Assembly (NCBI GenBank): GCA_910584395.1
Contig: CAJUAS010000004.1
Span: 1 to 51,786 of the forward strand
Source: an uncultured Oscillospiraceae bacterium
GTDB lineage: Bacteria; Bacillota; Clostridia; Oscillospirales; Oscillospiraceae
DNA length: 51,786 nt
Direction of reading: 5' to 3'
Shown: positions 39,156 to 47,517 of the stretch, piece by piece
Position numbering within the stretch: the first letter of the stretch is position 1
How the letters are laid out: each line of letters opens with the position of its first letter
Notes under the pieces: generated by a model
Told to the model about the DNA's origin: nothing
What the model saw: the letters and a program-made list of their open reading frames with translations, nothing else
Database searches by the model: none
Program-made: the position numbers and the translations under genes

Positions 39156-41801
39156 TTACATAGCCTCCCGCTGGGCGGTCAGCTTCTCCAGCAATGCCTC
39201 CAGCTTTTCCAAGCGCTCCCGCTCCGCCTGCACCACGTTGGCGGGAGCTTTGTTCACGAAGTTCTCGTTAGACAGCTTGCCCTTCAGTCCCGCCAGATCC
39301 TTCTGAGTCTTTGCAATCTCCTTGTCCAGACGGGCCTTTTCCTGCTCCATGTCCACCAACTCTGCCAGCGGCATGAAAATGCGGGCGGCGTGGGTAATGA
39401 TCTCCACAAGCCCCTGCTTCTGTGCCTCATCGCTGGTGGGCGCTTGCTCCACAGAGATGACCTCCACCTCAGAGGCAGACGCCAGCCGGCCGAAGAAGGC
39501 CGCGCCATCTTGGAATGCTTGAGCGTCAGCGCTGGCGATGGTCAGCTTTACCTTGCGGCTGGGGGGTACGTTCATCTCGCCCCGGCGGGTGCGGATCGCG
39601 CCGATGGCCTCCATGATGACCTCCATGGCCTTTTCATCGTCAGGATGATCCATCTCCTCGGATGCCACGGGCCAGCTCTGGAGCATGAGGAAATCGCCCT
39701 CATGGGGCAGAGCCTGCCAGATCTCTTCGGTCAGGAACGGCATAAAGGGGTGAAGGAGCTTCAACGTCTCAGTGAGTACATAGCAAAGCACCTGCTGGGC
39801 TTGGATCTTTGCCCCTTCGTCCTCGCCCTGAAGACGGGCCTTGGTCAGCTCAATATACCAGTCGCAGTAATCGCTCCAAATGAAATCATACACCTTGGCG
39901 GAGGCCACGCCCAGCTCGTAGGCGTCCATATTCTCGGTGACCTCGGCGATCAAACGGTTGAGCTTGGACAAGATCCACTTATCCTCCCGCTCCAGCTTCT
40001 GGGGTAGCTCACATTTGTCGATGGTCAGGTTCATCATCACAAAGCGGCTGGCGTTCCAGATTTTGTTGGCAAAGTTCCGCATGGCCTCGCAACGCTCAGG
40101 GAGGAAACGCATATCGTTTCCGGGAGAATTGCCGGTGACCAGATTAAAGCGCAGCGCGTCCGCGCCGTACTGCTCCGCCACCACCAGTGGATCGACCCCG
40201 TTGCCCAGAGACTTGGACATCTTGCGCCCCTTGTCGTCCCGCACCAGACCGTGAATGAGCACGGTGTGGAAGGGGGGCTTGCCCGTGTGCTCGCAGGCGG
40301 AGAAGATCATCCGCGCCACCCAGAAGAAGATGATGTCATACCCTGTGACCAGAACGTCGGTGGGATAGAAATACTGGAAATCCTCCGTATTTTCCGGCCA
40401 GCCCAGCGTAGAGAAGGGCCACAATGCAGAGGAGAACCATGTGTCCAGCACGTCCTCTTCCTGACGGATATGCTTCGAGTGGCAGTAGGCGCATTCGGTA
40501 GGATCGGTCTCGGAGACGGTCATCTCGCCGCAGTCCTCGCACTGCCACGCCGGGATGCGGTGACCCCACCAGAGCTGGCGGGAAATGCACCAGTCCCGGA
40601 CATTTTCCATCCAGTTGAGATAGGTCTTGGAAAAGCGGTCAGGGACGAACTGAGTCTCCCCTTCCTTCACCACCCGCAGTGCCTCCTTGGCCAGCGGTTC
40701 CATTTTCACGAACCACTGGGCGGAGATCAACGGCTCTACGTCATGGTGGCAGCGGGAGCAAGTGCCCACGTTGTGCTGGTGCGGCTCAACCTTCACCAGA
40801 TATCCGCCGGCCTCCAGATCGGCGATGATGAGCTTGCGGGCCTCATAACGGTCAAGGCCGGAATACTTGCCGTAGCCCTCCACCACCTTACCGTTGTCGT
40901 CCAGAACGCGGATGGTCTCCAAATTGTGCCGCAGACCCACCTCAAAGTCGTTGGGGTCGTGGGCAGGGGTCATCTTCACGCAGCCCGTGCCGAATTCCAA
41001 GTCCACGTATTCGTCGGCCACGATGGGCATTTCCCGGCCCACCAGCGGCAGCAGACACTTTTTGCCCACGATGTCCTTGTAACGCTCGTCGTCGGGGTGG
41101 ACGGCCACGCCGGTGTCCCCCAGCATGGTCTCAGGCCGGGTGGTGGCCACGATGACCCACTTGTTCTGCTCGCCGATGATGGGATAGCGGATGTGCCAGA
41201 GGTTACCCGGCTTGTCCTGATACTCCACCTCCACATCACTAAGGGCGGTAACGCAGTGGGGACACCAGTTGATGATGCGGCTGCCCTTATAGATGAGGCC
41301 CTTCTCATAAAGGCTCACGAACACGTGGCGCACCGCCTTGGAAAGTCCCTCGTCCAGCGTGAAGCGGGAGCGCTCCCAGTCGCAGGACACCCCCAGCTTC
41401 TTCTGTTGTTCTACGATGCGGTTGCCGTACTGCTCCTTCCACGCCCAGACCCGCTCCAAAAACTTCTCCCGGCCCAGATCGTAGCGGCTCAGCCCCTCGG
41501 TCTCCCGGAGATGCTCCTCTACCTTGGCTTGGGTGGCGATGCCCGCGTGATCCGCGCCGGGCACCCACAGCGCGGCGTAGCCCTGCATCCGCTTGAAACG
41601 GATGAGGATGTCCTGAAGGGTGCAGTCCATGGCGTGACCCATGTGGAGCTGGCCCGTGACGTTGGGGGGCGGCATGACGATGGTGAAGGGCTTTTTGGCA
41701 GGGTCGCGGTGGGCCTTGAAGCACCCGCCCTTCTCCCACGCCTCGTAAATGTGGTGTTCCACTTCTTTCGGCTCGTAAGCCTTAGGCAGTTCTTTTCTCA
41801 T
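39156..41801 (-). CDS. valS: Valine--tRNA ligase
   Basis: An 881-residue class I synthetase. HIGH motif: VTGQLHMGHA near residue 48-57; KMSKS motif: GRKMSKSLGN near 530; an editing domain lies between, and a C-terminal coiled-coil arm (about 815-881) is present. Start at 41801 with GGAGGA 9 nt upstream. The valine T-box leader at 42352-42605 is separated from valS by one gene (YcxB-like), so uncharged tRNA-Val should raise expression of both and of the genes downstream. Confidence 0.97.
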   Translation of the reverse strand: MRKELPKAYEPKEVEHHIYEAWEKGGCFKAHRDPAKKPFTIVMPPPNVTGQLHMGHAMDCTLQDILIRFKRMQGYAALWVPGADHAGIATQAKVEEHLRETEGLSRYDLGREKFLERVWAWKEQYGNRIVEQQKKLGVSCDWERSRFTLDEGLSKAVRHVFVSLYEKGLIYKGSRIINWCPHCVTALSDVEVEYQDKPGNLWHIRYPIIGEQNKWVIVATTRPETMLGDTGVAVHPDDERYKDIVGKKCLLPLVGREMPIVADEYVDLEFGTGCVKMTPAHDPNDFEVGLRHNLETIRVLDDNGKVVEGYGKYSGLDRYEARKLIIADLEAGGYLVKVEPHQHNVGTCSRCHHDVEPLISAQWFVKMEPLAKEALRVVKEGETQFVPDRFSKTYLNWMENVRDWCISRQLWWGHRIPAWQCEDCGEMTVSETDPTECAYCHSKHIRQEEDVLDTWFSSALWPFSTLGWPENTEDFQYFYPTDVLVTGYDIIFFWVARMIFSACEHTGKPPFHTVLIHGLVRDDKGRKMSKSLGNGVDPLVVAEQYGADALRFNLVTGNSPGNDMRFLPERCEAMRNFANKIWNASRFVMMNLTIDKCELPQKLEREDKWILSKLNRLIAEVTENMDAYELGVASAKVYDFIWSDYCDWYIELTKARLQGEDEGAKIQAQQVLCYVLTETLKLLHPFMPFLTEEIWQALPHEGDFLMLQSWPVASEEMDHPDDEKAMEVIMEAIGAIRTRRGEMNVPPSRKVKLTIASADAQAFQDGAAFFGRLASASEVEVISVEQAPTSDEAQKQGLVEIITHAARIFMPLAELVDMEQEKARLDKEIAKTQKDLAGLKGKLSNENFVNKAPANVVQAERERLEKLEALLEKLTAQREAM

Positions 41802-41825
41802 ATGTTGATTCCTCCATTCTCATGT

Positions 41826-42335
41826 TCATCGAACGTCTATGATCTCTTTTTGCAGTTTTTCTTCTAAAAAAGCCCGCAGGGTGGCGGGGTCGCCCACCAC
41901 CAAAGCGCGCTCGGGAAGTCCCACTGCATGGAGCTTGTCTAAAAACAAAAGATATTGTCCCCGGCAGTAGTATCCGTCTACAAAGGCACTCCACGGATAA
42001 CGGACGTCACCCTTTCCATGGTGGCAGTGAACTTCTGTTTCATCCAGCGTAACGGTCAATTCACCGGCACCTTGCAGGGACGTCTTCTGGGAACGTCTGG
42101 ATAACATCGCTGGCCGAAAACACTCAAAAGCGATTGCTGTGATCGCAGCGATTCCCAGAGAATTCGACAAGTCCTCCCAGTTCTTCACAAGGCGGGTGCT
42201 GAGGAAGAATGCCAAAAGCACCAAACAGGCCAAGACGACTCGAGCAATCCGCCGCCATATCCCCTCTCTTTTCAAAAACACATGGCTGAGGGTATCATAA
42301 TCGTAAAACATATACTCCACCTGAAACCGATACAA
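41826..42335 (-). CDS. YcxB-like membrane protein between the T-box and valS
   Basis: A protein of about 169 residues starting at TTG 42335, with GGGAGGGG 5-7 nt upstream (the later ATG at 42311 lacks a ribosome site). The start LYRFQVEYMFYDYDTLSHVF, two hydrophobic helices (about 34-48 and 60-73), then a soluble C-terminal part with VRYPWSAFVDGYYCRGQYLLFLDKLHAVGLPERA resemble the YcxB-like C-terminal domain family. The function of that family is unknown. It lies directly downstream of the T-box terminator, 24 nt before valS, so it shares the amino-acid control of valS. Confidence 0.72.
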   Translation of the reverse strand: MYRFQVEYMFYDYDTLSHVFLKREGIWRRIARVVLACLVLLAFFLSTRLVKNWEDLSNSLGIAAITAIAFECFRPAMLSRRSQKTSLQGAGELTVTLDETEVHCHHGKGDVRYPWSAFVDGYYCRGQYLLFLDKLHAVGLPERALVVGDPATLRAFLEEKLQKEIIDVR

Positions 42336-42351
42336 GTTCTCCCCTCCCAAC

Positions 42352-42605
42352 AAAAAACGCCCCAAAGCCGCGCTTGCGGCTTCAGGGCGAACTTTTACAC
42401 TCGCGGTACCACCTGAATTTGGTCTCATTGTCCCTTAACGCGGGAGACGGCAGACCTTACGCCGGGCCGAGGGGAACATCGGCCCCTACGCTGGGGTCTG
42501 CGGCTCTGGGGTCACTTCACCCACGCGCCGGAGGAGCTTGCACCACCCGCTCCCTCTCTTGACCGGCTTTTCGTGGGGTACTCCTCCCCTTCTATGCCTG
42601 TAACG
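42352..42605 (-). promoter_or_regulatory. T-box leader, valine-specific (GUG specifier)
   Basis: A 5' leader of about 250 nt. The T-box sequence AGGTGGTACCGCG (42402-42414) is followed by a terminator: CGCCC...GGGCG with GAAGCCGC/GCGGCTTT and TTTTTT, ending at 42352. Stem I has the usual GAGGAGTA, AGAGAGGGAG and GGTGGTGCAAGC distal motifs; the specifier position reads GAA-GTG-ACC, giving GUG (valine) at 42513-42515. This is consistent with the valS operon downstream. Uncharged tRNA-Val would favour the antiterminator. Confidence 0.92.
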
Positions 42606-42611
42606 GACAAT

Positions 42612-42641
42612 ATTTTACCACACCCTTCCGTCCTTTGTCAA
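42612..42641 (-). promoter_or_regulatory. Promoter of the T-box/valS operon
   Basis: Minus-strand TTGACA (perfect -35), an 18-bp spacer, then TGG-TAAAAT (extended -10). It is back to back with the promoter of the thioredoxin reductase-like gene. Confidence 0.8.
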
Positions 42642-42656
42642 TCAGAAGAAAAATTC

Positions 42657-42685
42657 TTGTGTTTGCGCCCATAATATGGTATAAC
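42657..42685 (+). promoter_or_regulatory. Promoter of the thioredoxin reductase-like gene and trxA
   Basis: TTGTGT, a 17-bp spacer, then TGG-TATAAC (extended -10). Initiation near 42692 would leave an in-frame ATG at 42687 outside the transcript. Confidence 0.65.
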
Positions 42686-42710
42686 TATGTCAACAAGGGA
42701 GGTGTGTTCC

Positions 42711-43580
42711 ATAACCTACGACGTTCTCATTTTGGGTTCAGGCCCGGCGGGGCTGTCCGCCGCGCTGCAATGCTCCGCCCGAGGCAAAACGGCCCTCGTC
42801 ATCGGAAATCCACCCCAGACCAGTCTTCTCGCCAAGGCAGAACTCGTGGACAACTATCTGGGTCTTCCCAACATCAGCGGTTCAGCCATGATTGACGCAT
42901 TCTGCGCCCACGCGGCGAAAGCGGACGGTGTTTCCTTTGTTGAGGGACGCGCCCTGACTGCCATGTCCATGAGCGGCAGCTTTTATGTCAGCGTCGGCAG
43001 CGATGTGTATCAAGGCCGCGCCGTGATCCTTGCCTCCGGTGTGGCGCGGGCAAGGCCCTACCCCGGCGAACAGGAGCTGTTGGGCAAAGGGGTCAGCTAT
43101 TGCGCCACCTGTGATGGGATGCTTTACCGCGGGCGGGACATTGCGGTGATCGGTTTGGCGCAGGACGCTGCCGAAGAAGCCGCCATGCTGGCCAAGATCG
43201 GCTGCAGGGTCACTTTTGTTGCTCCTCGCCGTCCCGACGGGCTGGACGATGCCATTCCCTTCATAAAAGCGGCAAAACTGTCCATCATAGGGACAGAGAA
43301 GGTGGAGGGCATACTGGCGGACGATCAAACCGTCCCCTGTGAGGGGGTCTTTCTCCTGCGGGACACCGTAGCCCCCACTGCCCTTTTCCCCGGTTTGGCT
43401 ACGGAAAACGGCTATATTCAGGTAGACCGCACCATGGCCACCAACCTGCCCGGCGTGTTTGCCGCCGGGGACTGCACCGGCCTTCCTCTTCAAGTTTCCA
43501 AGGCCGTGGGCGAGGGGCAGACAGCCGCTCATTTTGCCACCCAGTGGTTAGATGCACAAAACAAGCAGATCCATAACTAA
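42711..43580 (+). CDS. Thioredoxin reductase-like flavoprotein without NADPH motifs
   Basis: About 289 residues. FAD site YDVLILGSGPAG (3-14), redox centre CATC (C131-C134) and C-terminal FAD motif GVFAAGDC match thioredoxin reductase. The NADPH motifs do not: GGGxSA is replaced by GLAQDA (148-153) and HRRxxxR by APRRPDG (171-177). This is the pattern described for clostridial ferredoxin-linked, pyridine-nucleotide-independent reductases (FFTR type), so ferredoxin is the probable electron donor. trxA follows by 23 nt. Start: the best-spaced codon after GGGAGG (8 nt) is AUA at 42711; GTG 42702 overlaps the Shine-Dalgarno and ATG 42687 lies before the predicted transcription start. Confidence 0.88.
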   Translation: MTYDVLILGSGPAGLSAALQCSARGKTALVIGNPPQTSLLAKAELVDNYLGLPNISGSAMIDAFCAHAAKADGVSFVEGRALTAMSMSGSFYVSVGSDVYQGRAVILASGVARARPYPGEQELLGKGVSYCATCDGMLYRGRDIAVIGLAQDAAEEAAMLAKIGCRVTFVAPRRPDGLDDAIPFIKAAKLSIIGTEKVEGILADDQTVPCEGVFLLRDTVAPTALFPGLATENGYIQVDRTMATNLPGVFAAGDCTGLPLQVSKAVGEGQTAAHFATQWLDAQNKQIHN

Positions 43581-43603
43581 GATTATAAAAGGAGGAAGTA
43601 AAA

Positions 43604-43921
43604 ATGGCAGTTTTACACGCAAACGAAGAGGCTTTCGCCAAAATTTTGGAGTCCGGCGAACCCATGCTGGTGGACTTTTTTGCCACATGGTGCGGCCCTT
43701 GCAAAATGTTAGCTCCCGTCATGGAGGAGCTGGCGGCAAATTATGAGGGCAAGCTCCACGTTCTCAAGGTGGACACCGACGAGAACCAGTCTCTGGCCGT
43801 GAATTACGGCATTATGAACATCCCCACCGTCCTTTTCTTCCAAGGCGGCAACGAAGTAGACCGTATTGTGGGCCTTCTCCCCAAGGAGAGCTTTGTGCAG
43901 ATGATCGATTCCCATCTGTAA
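43604..43921 (+). CDS. trxA: Thioredoxin
   Basis: A 105-residue thioredoxin with the active site WCGPC (C30, C33), FFATWC before it and the cis-proline loop NIPTVLFF. It reduces protein disulfides using electrons from the reductase-like protein upstream, the obvious partner. AAAGGAGG stands 8 nt before ATG 43604; a strong terminator closes the two-gene unit. Confidence 0.97.
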   Translation: MAVLHANEEAFAKILESGEPMLVDFFATWCGPCKMLAPVMEELAANYEGKLHVLKVDTDENQSLAVNYGIMNIPTVLFFQGGNEVDRIVGLLPKESFVQMIDSHL

Positions 43922-43940
43922 GCGTCACTCTTGCAAAGCA

Positions 43941-43980
43941 AAAACACCGGAAACGCGCTGCTGCGTTTCCGGTGTTTTCA
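43941..43980 (+). terminator. Bidirectional terminator after trxA
   Basis: A perfect 16-bp stem (AAAACACCGGAAACGC / GCGTTTCCGGTGTTTT) with a 6-nt loop. It also faces the end of the P-loop protein gene on the other strand. Confidence 0.95.
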
Positions 43981-43994
43981 TATGCTTCAGAGTA

Positions 43995-44405
43995 TTAGAA
44001 GAACTTCTTCACATCGTCGGATGCCAGCTCTGCGTCCGCGCTGATGGTGACGGTGAACTTGATGTTGTTCTTCTCGGAGAAGCCGTCCAGCCAGTTGAGG
44101 AACTTATCGACTTCCGGTCCGCAATCGCTGGGTACGATCTTGCACAGACTGTCGATAAAAATATGGGTGATGTCGTAGTTGCCGGCGTACAAGCCGCAAA
44201 TAAAGCCGCGCAGAACCTCAAACGAACTCAGGTTATACTGCTCGGCGTCTACAAGACGGATCTGGTAATGGATATCATAAGTGAGCTTGCGGCTGCGCTC
44301 GATGCAGACCACATTGCCGTGCTCGTTGGCCACAGCGCTGTTGATAAGGTCGATCATCTGCTTGGTCTTGCCGGTGCCCTTCACGCCCATAATCACTTTA
44401 ACCAT
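43995..44405 (-). CDS. Small P-loop nucleotide-binding protein of unknown function
   Basis: A 136-residue protein starting MVKVIMGVKGTGKTKQMIDL, a Walker A motif within the first 15 residues, followed by a Walker B-like ITHIFIDSLCK near 84-94. It is about as long as a P-loop kinase core but has no recognisable lid or helicase motifs. Similar small clostridial proteins are sometimes labelled PilT-like or ATP-binding; the role is unknown. GAGGAACT precedes ATG 44405. It is a single-gene unit with a promoter at 44464-44492 and an inverted repeat at the very start of the leader. Confidence 0.85.
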   Translation of the reverse strand: MVKVIMGVKGTGKTKQMIDLINSAVANEHGNVVCIERSRKLTYDIHYQIRLVDAEQYNLSSFEVLRGFICGLYAGNYDITHIFIDSLCKIVPSDCGPEVDKFLNWLDGFSEKNNIKFTVTISADAELASDDVKKFF

Positions 44406-44435
44406 AGTTCCTCAACTCCTTGAAGTATTGGGTTG

Positions 44436-44453
44436 GGTCGACGTATGTCAACC
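44436..44453 (-). repeat. Inverted repeat at the 5' end of the P-loop gene leader
   Basis: GGTTGAC-ATAC-GTCGACC on the minus strand: seven base pairs, one of them G-U, around 4 nt. It lies just downstream of the predicted transcription start and may be an operator or a 5' stabilising hairpin. Confidence 0.4.
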
Positions 44454-44463
44454 ATCTGCCTTT

Positions 44464-44492
44464 ATACTACCATCCCCGGCAAAAGAATGCAA
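44464..44492 (-). promoter_or_regulatory. Possible promoter of the P-loop protein gene
   Basis: Minus-strand TTGCAT, a 17-bp spacer, then TGG-TAGTAT (extended -10); both hexamers are imperfect. Confidence 0.45.
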
Positions 44493-44524
44493 CCGCTTTT
44501 TCGCTTTTTTCAAAAAGATTTCGC

Positions 44525-46357
44525 TCAGCTCTTTTGCTCCGCCTCTTGGAACATGGGTGGGACTTCCTGCGGCACAGGCTTTTTGAGGACGCTATAATAC
44601 TGCTTTTTATACTCGCCGTACATTTTATCGAACCCCTCGTCGCTGCCCCCTTCGTGGAGCTGGTGGAGGTAGAGGTGGGAATTCTCCCGAATGGGATCGC
44701 CTTCTTTGGCTTCCTCGCGGATGATGTACATGGCTACGTTGGAGCAGTGATCGGCCACGCGCTCTAAATTGGTGAGCAGCTCCAAAAACTGCGTTCCTGT
44801 TTCAATGGTGCAGTCCCCTGCCTTCAAGCGCTCGATATGGCGGTTGCGAAGCTCATCGCGCATCAGGTCGATGACCTCCTCCAGCGGCTCGACCTTCGCT
44901 GCAAGGTGGGTATCTTGAGCCTCATAACACGCAATGGCCTTGTCGATGATCTCTCCTACCGCTTTATTGAGCGTCTCCAACTCAAATTTTGCCTTTGCAG
45001 AAAACTCGATGCTCCGCTCCTCCATGGCCTCGGCACATTCCGCCACATTGACCACATAGTCGCCGATGCGCTCAAAGTCCGACAGGGTGTGGAGCAGCTC
45101 GGATACCAAGCTGGAATCTTCCGGGGTCAGCGCATGGTCGGAAAGGCGCACCAAATAGTTGTCCAGCCCGGCCTCCAGTTGGTCGATGGAGTCCTCCACT
45201 TCGTTGAGTTTTTCCATCTCCTTGGGGTCAAAATGCTCCAATAGCTTGACTGCCCGCTGGTAGTTTCCCTGCGCCAGTCTGCCCATTTGCACCACCGCCA
45301 TGCGGGACTTTTCCAGCGCCAGCGCCGGAGAAAGAAGGAAACGCTCGTCCAAAATGGCGGACAGCTCCACCTCTTCCTTGTCGCCGGGCACTAAGCGCTC
45401 CACAAGCCGCACCAGAGCTTTGCGGAAGGGCAGCAGCAGCGCTGTACAGGCCAGATTGAACACCAGATGGAAGTTTGCGATGCTGCCCATATCCACCACC
45501 TCTGTCCAGAAGGCAAAGTGGAAAACGGCGTTGCCGGCATAAAGGAGAACAAGGAAAAACACCGAGCCGATGACGTTGAAGAACAGGTGGATGAGGGCGG
45601 TGCGCTTGGCGTTTTTGCTTGCGCCGGTGCTGGAAAGCAGAGCGGTCAGCGTCGTGCCGATGTTCTGGCCCATGATAAGAGGCATGGCCGTGTTATAGCA
45701 GATCGCCCCCGTGGTGGAAAGGGCCTGCAAAATGCCGGTAAAGGCGGTGGAGCTTTGCAAAATGGCGGTCAAAATCGCGCCAACCAGCATCCCCAGCACC
45801 GGGTTGGAAAAAGTGGTAAACAGCTCCGCCAGCCACGGTTCATTTTGGAGCGGTGCAACAGCGGTGGTCATCGTATTCATGCCAATGAACAAAAGCCCCA
45901 TGCCCAAAATGATCTCGCCAATGTTGCGTTTCTGTCCCCCGGCGACAAACATATAAAAGATGATGCCCACCACCGCCAATAACGGCCCTAAAACGGCGGG
46001 CTGCAGGAGGGTCAAAAGGAAGTTTCCGTCGGAGGAAATGCTGGACAGGCGCAGGATCTGGGCGGTTACGGTCGTGCCGATATTCGCGCCCATGATGATG
46101 CCCACTGTCTGCTCCAGCTTCATAATGCCGGCGTTGACAAAGCCCACACACATGACCGTAGTCGTTGCGGAGGAGTGGATCACGGCAGTGACCAGCGCAC
46201 CAACCAACACACCCTTAAATACATTGTTGGTCAGCTTTTCCAAAATGCTCTCCAATCGGCCGCTGGATACCTTCTCCAAGCCTTGGGTCATTGTGGACAT
46301 CCCAAACAGGAACACCGCAATGGCGCCGATCATGGTGATCACGTCCGTAAACTGCAC
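44525..46357 (-). CDS. Na/Pi cotransporter family protein with PhoU-like domain
   Basis: About 610 residues. GTG 46357 is chosen because GGGAGGG lies 6 nt upstream; ATGs at 46375/46372 have no ribosome site. Two repeated NptA/Na-Pi cotransporter modules carry the QSSA/HSSATTT pattern (ALVTAVIHSSATTT near 62 and AILTAILQSSTAFTG near 205), each followed by MGxNIGTT. A C-terminal PhoU-like helical domain (about 345-575) has ERIGDYVVNVAE and LERVADHCSNVA. Such proteins export or import phosphate with sodium; the PhoU part probably senses or controls it. It is divergent from the metal ABC operon, with its own promoter at 46426-46454. Confidence 0.93.
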   Translation of the reverse strand: MQFTDVITMIGAIAVFLFGMSTMTQGLEKVSSGRLESILEKLTNNVFKGVLVGALVTAVIHSSATTTVMCVGFVNAGIMKLEQTVGIIMGANIGTTVTAQILRLSSISSDGNFLLTLLQPAVLGPLLAVVGIIFYMFVAGGQKRNIGEIILGMGLLFIGMNTMTTAVAPLQNEPWLAELFTTFSNPVLGMLVGAILTAILQSSTAFTGILQALSTTGAICYNTAMPLIMGQNIGTTLTALLSSTGASKNAKRTALIHLFFNVIGSVFFLVLLYAGNAVFHFAFWTEVVDMGSIANFHLVFNLACTALLLPFRKALVRLVERLVPGDKEEVELSAILDERFLLSPALALEKSRMAVVQMGRLAQGNYQRAVKLLEHFDPKEMEKLNEVEDSIDQLEAGLDNYLVRLSDHALTPEDSSLVSELLHTLSDFERIGDYVVNVAECAEAMEERSIEFSAKAKFELETLNKAVGEIIDKAIACYEAQDTHLAAKVEPLEEVIDLMRDELRNRHIERLKAGDCTIETGTQFLELLTNLERVADHCSNVAMYIIREEAKEGDPIRENSHLYLHQLHEGGSDEGFDKMYGEYKKQYYSVLKKPVPQEVPPMFQEAEQKS

Positions 46358-46425
46358 GCCCAGCCCTCCCATCATAACAAGCCGATTTCATTCCGTTTCC
46401 GCTTGTCCAACTTCCAGCACATTAC

Positions 46426-46454
46426 AGTATACTCCAAATTTTTCTTCCCGTAAA
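46426..46454 (-). promoter_or_regulatory. Promoter of the Na/Pi cotransporter gene
   Basis: Minus-strand TTTACG, a 17-bp spacer, then TATACT. No PhoP-type repeat is evident. Confidence 0.55.
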
Positions 46455-46501
46455 TACATTTTTTACTGCCTTTCCCCTTTTTCGATTTTTGTCTCTCACC
46501 A

Positions 46502-46530
46502 TTTACAAACCAACATTTTTGGCGTATAAT
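46502..46530 (+). promoter_or_regulatory. Promoter of the zinc/manganese ABC operon
   Basis: TTTACA, a 17-bp spacer, then TATAAT (perfect -10). No clear Zur or MntR palindrome can be recognised next to it. Confidence 0.75.
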
Positions 46531-46566
46531 ATTTGGACAATTCCCTGTGAGAGAGGAGTCCTTGCC

Positions 46567-47517
46567 TTGGGCCGGTTTCACCGTGCTTTTGCCATTTTGC
46601 TTTCCTTTGCTCTGCTCTCCGGCTGCGCCCGGCGTGTCCCCGAGCGGGACAAGACCCTTCATATCCTCGCCACCACCTACCCTATTTATCTTTTTACTAC
46701 CGCCGTAGTGGGGAATACGGAGGGGGTAGAGGTGGACTTGCTGGTCAATTCCCAGACCTCCTGCCTCCATGACTATACCCTCACCGTCAAGGACATGAAG
46801 GCCATTGACCAAGCGGATGTGATCATTATGAACGGCGTGGGGCTGGAGGATTTTATGGCGGACGCGCTGGCGCAGTCCGATGCCGCAGTCATTGATTGTT
46901 CAGAGAACGTCACTCTGCTGCCTACTCTGGAACACGCAGGCCACGATGGCCATGACCACGAGGAGGTATATGACCCGCATTACTGGATGGATCCTCGCCG
47001 GGCCGCTACCATGATGGCCTTGATTTCTGATGGTCTGTCCGAAATCGATCCCGACCACGCCGACCGTTATTTTCTTCATGAAGTGACTGCCTACGACAAA
47101 ATGGGCGGACTTCGCCAAGATATGGACGTGGCGCTTTTTCAGATCTTGACGGTGACCGGAAAGACCTCTATGGACGATCTTTGGCCCTGCGACCAACTTA
47201 TTACCTTCCACGATGGCTTTCAATACTTTGCCGATGCCTTTAACCTTACCCTTTTGAAAGCCATCGAAGAAGAGGAGGGGGCGACAGCCTCCGCCGCGGA
47301 GATCAAGGAAATCACGGCTCTCATTGAGGAAAACCATATCCCCGCCATTTTTGTGGAAAAGAACGGCTCGCGGAAAACCGCCGACGTGATCGCACAGGAA
47401 ACGGGCTGTCATGTTTATGAGCTTGAAATGCTTATGTCCGGGGACGGCGAGGGCATCCAGCCCTATATTGATGCCATAGACAGGAATCTCACCACCATTT
47501 TGGAGGCGTTTTCATGA
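46567..47517 (+). CDS. Metal ABC transporter substrate-binding lipoprotein (ZnuA-like)
   Basis: A 316-residue cluster A-I binding protein starting at TTG 46567, 8 nt after GAGAGGAG. Lipobox LLSGC near residue 19 anchors it to the membrane. LHDYTLTVKDMKAI carries the first metal histidine; the loop HAGHDGHDHEEVYDPHYWMDP has the histidine-rich stretch typical of zinc-binding ZnuA proteins plus the second histidine; FHDGFQYFADAF holds the third. Zinc is favoured over manganese because of the His-rich loop. First gene of a four-gene operon (ATGA overlap with the ATPase). Confidence 0.92.
   Translation: MGRFHRAFAILLSFALLSGCARRVPERDKTLHILATTYPIYLFTTAVVGNTEGVEVDLLVNSQTSCLHDYTLTVKDMKAIDQADVIIMNGVGLEDFMADALAQSDAAVIDCSENVTLLPTLEHAGHDGHDHEEVYDPHYWMDPRRAATMMALISDGLSEIDPDHADRYFLHEVTAYDKMGGLRQDMDVALFQILTVTGKTSMDDLWPCDQLITFHDGFQYFADAFNLTLLKAIEEEEGATASAAEIKEITALIEENHIPAIFVEKNGSRKTADVIAQETGCHVYELEMLMSGDGEGIQPYIDAIDRNLTTILEAFS

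Noticed and set aside
46480..46566. Start of the zinc-binding lipoprotein at ATG 46489
   Set aside because: It lies upstream of the promoter's -35 box and would put about 26 residues ahead of the lipoprotein signal peptide; TTG 46567 fits the ribosome site and lipobox.
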